From positions 12,367,261-12,431,260 of the forward strand of contig NC_019866.2 in NCBI RefSeq assembly GCF_002234675.1: a stretch of 64,000 nt of DNA, given 5' to 3'. The notes beneath the pieces were generated by a model. The model was not told where the DNA came from and made no database searches. It was given only the letters and a program-made list of their open reading frames with translations. A program made the translations under genes and the position numbers. Below are positions 59,815 through 64,000 of this stretch, piece after piece. Source of the DNA: Oryzias latipes. Lineage: Eukaryota > Chordata > Actinopteri > Beloniformes > Adrianichthyidae. Position 1 is the stretch's first letter. Every line of letters starts with the position of its first letter.

Positions 59815-60674
59815 ATCTCACTCCTGTAGCCAGGGCAGTGAATGGGGAGGAAAGGTGAGAAGGGAAAGGGGGAAAGGGGATGGTTCTGGATGTTGAGAAT
59901 GAGGGAAAAGAGAACAAAACAAGAAGTTCTGAGGATTAGTGAACCTTGTCAGAATTGTAAACATCAATTTAAAAACTCTTCAGGATTTAAAGTGAAAACA
60001 TTTTTATTTATTTACAAAAAAAGTTTGAAATCCCTTTATAAATAATAACAGGAAACCGGCATAGAAATCTGAAACAAAAAATATTTGTCATAAAGTAATA
60101 TGGCATGATTAAGATAAGTCATACAAAACAATTATCATTGATGGAAAGACTTACAATACGTTGCAATGAAGGATTTTGCAAAATTTAATCTAATAAAGTA
60201 TTTTTTTAAATTTGATTTAAGTGATGTTTTCTGGTCTCAGTTACTCTGAGATCCCCTTTCTCCTCTTTTGGAAAACCTCCACTACCGGATATTCAAGCAG
60301 TGTGATATTAGTGTGAGCTCCAAACACAGAATATTTGTCATGATCTTGAAACTGCATTAGGAGTCTGTAACCTTTAGCTAAAACAAAAGAGAGAACTAAG
60401 GAGAGTCTTTCCCGGAGACAGAGCATTGTGTGTGTTTTTCTATGTGTGTATCTCCATGTGTGTGTCAGCCACCTTTAGCATCACACCCTTGCATTTGGTT
60501 CTCACCAGGGACGGAGGTTCATCCCACCAGACACGGCGTCATTGAAGCTGATAGCACGTGAGGCTTGTGTGAAGTCATCCTTGTTTTCAGGAGTTTGTGC
60601 AGCTTTTGGAAGTTTCTAAAGTCAGACAGTTTCATCTTCACACTTTACTTTGCTCTGAGTTCACTTGTTTTTCA

Positions 60675-61190
60675 AGACCCACTCTGATGGAAATTGTGTT
60701 TTTGGTGTTTTTAACAGGTTCTGTGGCATTTTTTCATGATGGAAATGAAGAAAATTAACCTTAAAATTGACTTTCTGAGTATTTCTTTATTCAAATTGTT
60801 GTGAATCAGAAGCAGACAAAAAAAGCAGTTTGAAAAAGAGCTCATTTGTAATGTAGAAAACAAAATGAGTGGGTCAAAACCTCTTAGTACGTCTTTGTTT
60901 TCCTCATCTGAGCTGCCATCTGACTCAAAACTGTACGCCTAGACAGTTCCAACATTGAGAGGGGCTGTAAGGTTGTGGGAATAGGTGTAAACAGAGAGCT
61001 CTCAGAAACAGGGAGCATGCCAATGGCATTTTTGTGGTTCCACCCACAATACAGAGGGGAATTTTTTAATCAAGTACGGCCGCTCTGCAGAAAAGATATC
61101 CTAAAGAACGACACAGATTTTTAAAATTTTTGATTAAAATAGATAAATTAAATGCTTTAAAATGGCTCAAAAGTTGACTGGAGTGGGTCT
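60675..61190 (-). mobile_element. TTAA-family transposon, copy 6, with TTCA target duplication
   Basis: It starts AGACCCACTCTGATGG and ends GACTGGAGTGGGTCT, flanked by TTCA on both sides (60671-60674 and 61191-61194). It is 516 bp. On the minus strand the remnant frame reads [16 protein letters not shown]. The duplicated non-TTAA tetramer supports a 4-bp target duplication. Confidence 0.85.
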
Positions 61191-63395
61191 TTCAGCTCCA
61201 AGGTTCTGTCTGAATGTGTTAATGCTGGTTCACAGAAGGACCTTAATGGGCTGCCTTTAGAGGACAAGGAACATGAGTCTCCAAGATAAGACTCACTGAA
61301 GACAGCATCAGGGATGGACACAGGACTTCTGGATTTCAGTCCTTTTCGAGGACATATCTTAGTGCTTTTGTTTGAATATTTTCCTTCATATCTGCTTTTC
61401 TTCTCTACAAACCAATCTGGAGGAACAGCTAATTGGATTTTTCGCTGATTGTCTCACGCTTAAGACGAGGCAAACACACCAAAGAAACCATCTCTCTAAT
61501 CAATTTACTCCACCCCTGCTTCAGTCTGTTCAAATACACGTGTGGAGTGGCGAGTCTACATTCCCGTCACGTCTCCTCTCCACCTCCATGCTGTTCCTCC
61601 TCCACACAGGGAGCGCTGGCACTGTGGCACTCTGCTGAATTGGTGGATGCTCTGTGCTTCTGCTTTAGTGAGGGGTCAGGTAGGAGTGAGGATGAGATGT
61701 GTGTGTTTAGATGACCAAATATTACTTGTTGATCGTCAAAAAGGTTTGTGTGTTGGGTAGTGCTTGCACTGATCGAAGGGGCAACGACCAAGAGACAAAA
61801 CCCGCTGTCTGTCTCTTTCTTCCACTCACAGATCTACGTGCACCCTGGCGCACAGTCAGCAAGACTCCCACAGTCTGATTCCTTATGTGTGTGGGTTTTA
61901 TGTTGTCCTCATTCTTCCTTTTGTTGCACCTTCCTTCCTCCTGAAGCTGGCAGTCTTTTTTTGCATCTCTCAGCACAGACTCATCTGCATAAATAGAGCA
62001 TTCTCTTCCTTCTTCAACCCTTCCTTCCTTCTTTTTTCTTAAAAACTGTCTCCAATCTTTCTGATGGGAAAGGAAAATGGCTACAAGAGAGAAAGACAAG
62101 GCTGTTGGGGTCTGAATGAAATCTACAGAGGGGGGGGTGGAAATTATGAGGGAGATGGAGGGTGAGGGGATGAAGAAGCAGTGGGGAAGAAGCGATAAGA
62201 TAATAAGTTTGATGAGGAGGAGGATGGTTGGAAGGGGCTGCAGAGGACAGAGGAGGAGAGAAGATTTACTGAGTGGGCTTTACAACATGGCCTCATGGGA
62301 AATAGGAGACGCCGCAAACACCACACGGGGGCCTTTGCATGCAAAACTGCAGATTCTGTTTAGGATTTCAAAGTGTTATAAACTGGAAGAGGGCTTCAGC
62401 TCCACAGACAAACTGCTAGACAAGTGACTGATGAATGTATTCAGCCCTTGTGTTGTGCTGCACTCCTCTATACCCAGGATGTGCTCCCCATGCATGAAAA
62501 TGTGTCTGCTTCTAAGAAAAGAAGGGAGAACAGAAGGGAAAGAGGGAGAGGAAAGGATAGAGGGGGAATCTGATTGTTCCGCTGGATGTTCATAGTGCAC
62601 ACAGAGCTTCTCCCCCCATTTCATTCCTTTTTTATCCTCTCTTCCTCTCTTTCACCACATCATCCTCTGAGAAAGCTGGAGATTGGATTTATCTCCTTTC
62701 TCAGCATACATGCATACGCGCACACCACAAAAAAGACAGAGAGACAGCTCCCTCGTTCTGTCAAACCCTGCCTCTGAATCACTTTTGCTTCAAAAGCTTT
62801 TTTTCCCCCGTTTTTCTGCTCTCTGCCTGTCTTGACACCAATAAACACACACATGGAAACACACACACGCATAAATGGAGGTGCAGAGTGGAGGGATTGG
62901 AGCGTCTCTGTACGTGTTTACCTCCCCAGCCGTCCTGGTTAATTATGCATGCGGAAGGCAGTTTGCTGGTGAGGTGGAGCGACCTGGGAGGAAACGCACT
63001 CGATCGCTCACACATCCCGTCACATAAAAAGTAACACCTCACCGCCACAGCCGGAATTGTTCCAACGCAAACTGGCGCAGTGCACGGCAAAGTTCAGCTC
63101 GCACGCTCCCTTGACACCCCCACCTAAATAAACCAAACACGTTGCCACCCCTGCTTCCTCTTTGGTTTGCGCTCTTATCTACCACATCTGGCTGTAATGC
63201 CCTGCTTAGCACAGCGTGCTCCAAAATAACACAGCAACCAGCCCCATCACTGCTCCCAATCAGTGCACTGAAGCCCCATTTCTAATTGCACAAACATTAC
63301 AATCTGGATTCATCTTTCCCTCTCTGCATCCTCCTTTTCCTGATAGGGTTGTTCCCTTTTTACCAAATGACCTGAGGACGAACACAGTGGATGAG

Positions 63396-63418
63396 CAGAC
63401 AGACAGACAGACAGACTG
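63396..63418. repeat. (AGAC)n short tandem repeat
   Basis: About five AGAC units (GCAGACAGACAGACAGACAG). Confidence 0.9.
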
Positions 63419-64000
63419 ATGCAAAGACAAACACGCATCATCTGTGTGTCTCTCTGCAGTGTCTGACCAGACAGTGTGGGTGGCTTCCTACCCAGGAGGG
63501 AGGCTTAGGAGATTGAGGAAGCCAATATCTACTCAGACATTTGTCAGTGTCCCGTTGTCATGACACTCAGCTGGAGGTCACAGGGGGTCACTGGCAGCCA
63601 GTCACATAGATTATTGGAAGACACGTATAAGAGACCGAGATGTGCCACAGATACTGATAGACAGGCGACAGATGTAAGTTGACATGACCGTTCAGGTAGA
63701 AAATAAAATCTGTCAGATGGCAAAGTGGTAGAAATGTGTGCGTAAGGAAATATGATATTTATGATGAAAAACAAAAATAAAAGGAAACAGTGTATTACTT
63801 TGTAGGAAATAGAAAAATCTGTCTGTGCTTTTTGCAGTGCAAGACAAAGTAGTTCACTATACAACAATGTATAAAGCAGCAACAAACCCTGCATATGATC
63901 TAAACTATATATATCAAAACCATAAAAAAGAAAAAAGAGCAACAAGCAGAAAATGAGCCTTAATCATTTTGAGACTATTATGGTTCAGTTCACGCAAGGT

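Larger units (their letters stand above)
59824..64000. other. rai1 5' intron or upstream region
   Basis: A minus-strand acceptor (GGCTACAG, AG at 59825-59824) precedes the rai1 ATG by 9 nt, so a non-coding first exon lies upstream, possibly outside the window. Apart from a TTAA-family transposon at 60675-61190 and short simple repeats, I recognise no gene here. Confidence 0.5.

Overview
The window is vertebrate genomic DNA, almost certainly from a teleost fish, most likely a percomorph. It carries six spliced genes with short coding exons and AT-rich introns. It also has Tc1-type, hAT-type and L2-type fish repeats. The exons fit together in frame and give proteins close in length to human orthologues.

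Gene order from left to right is noxo1 (minus, cut by the left edge), gid4 (minus), drc3/lrrc48 (minus), tom1l2 (plus), srebf1 (plus, with a mir-33 hairpin in an intron) and rai1 (minus). The last five match the human 17p11.2 (Smith-Magenis) block RAI1-SREBF1-TOM1L2-DRC3-ATPAF2-GID4, with the same relative orientations. ATPAF2 is missing between drc3 and gid4.

Layout. 1-1301 holds noxo1. 1302-4427 is intergenic DNA plus a long gid4 3' UTR. 4428-7396 is gid4. 7397-8088 holds a GATA microsatellite and the drc3 3' UTR. 8089-12080 is drc3. 12081-12646 is the divergent drc3/tom1l2 promoter. 12647-30551 is tom1l2, with its 3' UTR to about 32660. 33230-34005 is the srebf1 upstream promoter. 34006-45940 is srebf1. 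45941-49121 holds converging 3' UTRs. 49122-59823 is rai1. 59824-64000 is rai1 5' intron or upstream DNA.

Main points of interest. (1) drc3 has two AT-AC introns with textbook U12 (minor spliceosome) signals, plus a probable GC-AG intron. (2) srebf1 has two promoter-like clusters: an SRE-1/NF-Y pair upstream, and inside intron 1 a pair of DR4 LXR-type elements followed by NF-Y, SRE-like and E-box sites, as in the mammalian SREBP-1c promoter. (3) srebf1 contains a mir-33 hairpin, so the lipogenic factor and its companion microRNA share a transcript. (4) A TTAA-flanked inverted-repeat transposon family occurs six times, and its copies keep the start of a shared reading frame. The other genes serve protein turnover (GID4), ciliary motility (DRC3), endosomal sorting (TOM1L2), superoxide production (NOXO1) and chromatin regulation (RAI1). 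They are linked by ancestral synteny, not by a shared pathway.
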